Below the pieces are notes generated by a model that was not told the origin of the DNA, did no database searches, and saw only the letters and a list, made by a program, of their open reading frames with translations. A stretch of DNA of 53,653 bases, from the NCBI GenBank assembly GCA_047620505.1, contig JBLHKS010000023.1, positions 1 through 53,653 of the forward strand, read 5' to 3'. Shown piece after piece: positions 52,451-53,653 of this stretch. Within the stretch, counting starts at the first letter, position 1; each line of letters opens with the position of its first letter. This stretch comes from JBLHKS01 sp047620505 (GTDB lineage Bacteria > Verrucomicrobiota > Verrucomicrobiia > Verrucomicrobiales > DEV007). The position numbers were made by a program, and so were the translations under genes.

Positions 52451-53329
52451 CTACGAACTCTGCTGACAGGCCTTGACCGTGTTTCGCATCAGCATCGCGA
52501 TCGTCATCGGCCCGACTCCGCCTGGCACCGGCGTGATCGCACCGCAGATCGGCTCAACCGCGTCAAAATCGACATCGCCGACTAACCGATAGCCGCGTTC
52601 CACTTCCGCGTCGTCTACTCGGTTGATCCCGACATCGATCACCGTCGCCCCTTCCTTCACGAACTCAGCAGTGATGAAATTCGGCCGTCCGATCGCCGCG
52701 ACAAGAATATCTGCCTCGCGACAAACGCCAGCGAGATCCGCGGTTCGAGAATGAGCAACGGTCACGGTCGCGTTGGCGGTTTCGCCTTTGGCCATCAGCA
52801 GCAGCGCGATCGATTTTCCAACCAGCAAGCTGCGACCGACGATCACAACGCGCTTGCCAGAAGTTTCGATTCCCGCGTGACTGAGCATTCGTTGGCAACC
52901 GGACGGCGTGCACGGCGCGAATCCGGCCGGATCTTCCATCGCCAACTTGCCCAGATTGATCGGATGCAGACCGTCAACATCTTTGGCCGGATCGATCGCG
53001 AGAATCGCTTCATCTGAATCAAGGCTAGCGGGCAACGGCAGCTGAAGCAGGATTCCGTGGATCGATTCGTCGGCGTTCAATTCCTCGATCTGCGCCAGCA
53101 GCTGCTGCTGCGAAATGTCCGCGTCCAACTCGATTTTTATCGAATGAAGCCCGAGCGCGGCGCACTTTTTGTCTTTCATCCCGACGTAAGCCCGCGAAGC
53201 CGGATCGTCGCCAACCAAGACGACGGCTAAGCCGGGAAGTTTGCCTTCAGACTTCAGCGTTTCGAGATCGCGCGCGACCTCCTCGTAAACTGCGGCGGCG
53301 ACCTCGGCACCGCGAATCAATGTGGCCAT
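52451..53329 (-). CDS. folD: FolD bifunctional methylenetetrahydrofolate dehydrogenase/cyclohydrolase
   Basis: The ATG at 53329 (MATLIRGAEV) gives 292 residues, the usual length. FolD signatures are YVGMKDKKCAALGLHSIKI (catalytic Lys region), GILLQLPLPASLD, DVDGLHPINLG, PCTPSGCQRML, and VVIVGRSLLVGKS (NADP site), ending with TPVPGGVGPMTIAMLMRNT. It oxidises 5,10-methylene-THF to 10-formyl-THF. The gene is 8 bp downstream of the acyltransferase gene on the same strand. The palindrome at 53096 is read SQQQLLAQI in the helix after the N-terminal strand. Confidence 0.96.
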   Translation of the reverse strand: MATLIRGAEVAAAVYEEVARDLETLKSEGKLPGLAVVLVGDDPASRAYVGMKDKKCAALGLHSIKIELDADISQQQLLAQIEELNADESIHGILLQLPLPASLDSDEAILAIDPAKDVDGLHPINLGKLAMEDPAGFAPCTPSGCQRMLSHAGIETSGKRVVIVGRSLLVGKSIALLLMAKGETANATVTVAHSRTADLAGVCREADILVAAIGRPNFITAEFVKEGATVIDVGINRVDDAEVERGYRLVGDVDFDAVEPICGAITPVPGGVGPMTIAMLMRNTVKACQQSS

Positions 53330-53337
53330 GTCAGGCC

Positions 53338-53653
53338 CTAGCACACAACAGCCGGTTGCGAAACGGTGGTTTCCGCTTCTTCATCATTTTCTTCACCACG
53401 AAGCGCGGATTGAACAAGCAGCCGTTGAGCCTCGAACTCTTCTGGCGTGGCTGTCGGCGGAACGTTGATTGCCGGGCAAAGATGAAAGTCGACGCGCGAA
53501 AACGGCCACGGAACCTCAAAGCGATCCCAGGTTTTCAGCCGCCAGGCTCGGCGATACTCGACGCGCAACGGGATCAGTTTGCCCTTGGTTTTCTGCGCCA
53601 GAATCACAACGCCTCCGTTGAGCTCATGTCGCGGGCCACGGGGTCCGTCAGGC
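53338..53653 (-). CDS. Lysophospholipid acyltransferase-like DUF374 protein (5' partial)
   Basis: The frame is open to the window edge, so the start lies beyond it. The visible ~104 residues begin DGPRGPRHELNGGVVILAQK, the DUF374/plsC-like motif (P-D-G-P-x-G-P) followed by GKLIPLRVEYRRAWRLKTWD. The end is hydrophilic. The family is related to KDO/lipid acyltransferases of the envelope. It is probably co-transcribed with folD. Confidence 0.8.
   Translation of the reverse strand, partial: PDGPRGPRHELNGGVVILAQKTKGKLIPLRVEYRRAWRLKTWDRFEVPWPFSRVDFHLCPAINVPPTATPEEFEAQRLLVQSALRGEENDEEAETTVSQPAVVC

Larger units (their letters stand above)
379..53107. repeat. Family of a highly iterated palindrome, CAGCAGCTGCTG (core AGCAGCTGCT)
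   Basis: By eye I count 22 perfect 12-mers, starting at 379, 1491, 3087, 4937, 7101, 13100, 14898, 16244, 17943, 20354, 22018, 26244, 27238, 30170, 33861, 36336, 42525, 44432, 46395, 48014, 49666 and 53096. Ten more have the intact 10-mer core with one wrong end base (12-mer starts 8318, 11297, 19217, 24656, 28235, 30939, 32930, 35719, 40758, 41511). Seven extend to CCAGCAGCTGCTGG. Two copies have a central transition (5674, 37222). Four of the 32 are intergenic and 28 lie in genes. Positions are given on the plus strand; the motif is its own complement. Confidence 0.95.

Noticed and set aside
379..53107. The palindrome as a CAG/CTG triplet expansion or simple poly-Q tract
   Set aside because: Each copy has exactly two CAG and two CTG units in a fixed palindromic order. 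Only the copy at 53096 runs on by one more unit, and copies occur in the AAA frame and outside genes.
379..53107. The motif as an excess of PvuII sites (CAGCTG)
   Set aside because: Isolated CAGCTG hexamers occur at about the number expected by chance; only the extended 10-12-mer is enriched.

Overview
The window reads as ordinary chromosomal DNA of a free-living member of the PVC superphylum, most likely Verrucomicrobiota. The base composition is moderately GC-rich (roughly mid-50s percent by eye). The gene stock is typical: DUF1080 proteins, PQQ-type beta-propellers with the DWPQFLGPNRNG signature, sulfatase, sialidase-like propellers, DUF1592/DUF1549-type cytochromes, SGNH esterases, an NPYAAP membrane protein, and many small secreted proteins with Sec or Tat signals. 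No rRNA, tRNA, CRISPR array or transposase was recognised. Taxonomy is an inference from gene families only.

Layout. 1-5.4 kb: the end of a methionine-synthase-II-like protein, then methyltransferase, FAD-dependent oxidoreductase, a papain/C39-like protein and a type III polyketide synthase, all on + and nearly contiguous: a probable phenolic-lipid or alkylpyrone/quinone pathway. 5.4-26 kb: mostly exported hydrolases and propellers for polysaccharide or glycan catabolism (M14 carboxypeptidase, acetylxylan esterase, two SGNH esterases, two BNR/sialidase-like proteins, a hydrolase-Gfo/Idh/MocA fusion, a cytochrome-c/terpene-cyclase-fold protein, PQQ propellers, DUF1080), then an aminoglycoside-phosphotransferase-like kinase and a tandem SnoaL-like protein. 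26.3-29.4 kb: the conserved PhoH / 7TM-HD / YbeY cluster. 29.4-36.4 kb: a secreted sugar isomerase/epimerase-like protein, a 718-residue unknown, an S9 peptidase carrying a VHL-beta-like domain, and a sulfatase. 36.4-44.1 kb, all on -: TRAP-type binding protein, MMPL/RND exporter, TPR protein, OmpA-like protein, Amt ammonium transporter and two probable roadblock-like proteins. 44.4-47.4 kb: 2-keto-3-deoxygalactonate kinase and a DinG/XPD-like helicase. 47.4-50.1 kb: a membrane protein and a large cytochrome-type protein. 50.1-52.4 kb: an EcoRII-type restriction-modification pair followed by a non-coding island with three inverted repeats. 52.4 kb to end: FolD and the end of a DUF374 acyltransferase.

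The most striking signal is not a gene. A palindrome, CAGCAGCTGCTG (core AGCAGCTGCT), occurs 32 times by my count in 53.6 kb, where about 0.05 copies of the 10-mer would be expected. It lies about once per gene, in coding and non-coding DNA and on both gene strands. Within genes it is read only as (Q)QLL or AAA, never in the third frame (Ser/Cys), and it never recurs within 600 bp. It is absent from the restriction-modification island. This is the signature of a highly iterated, DNA-level element comparable to cyanobacterial HIP1, and I know of no description of it.

Other notable points are an LRR-like secreted gene with an in-frame TGA in a C-x-x-TGA context followed by a SECIS-like hairpin, the domain fusions, a PgpH-type HD protein without its extracellular domain, and an RND-TRAP pairing without DctQM.
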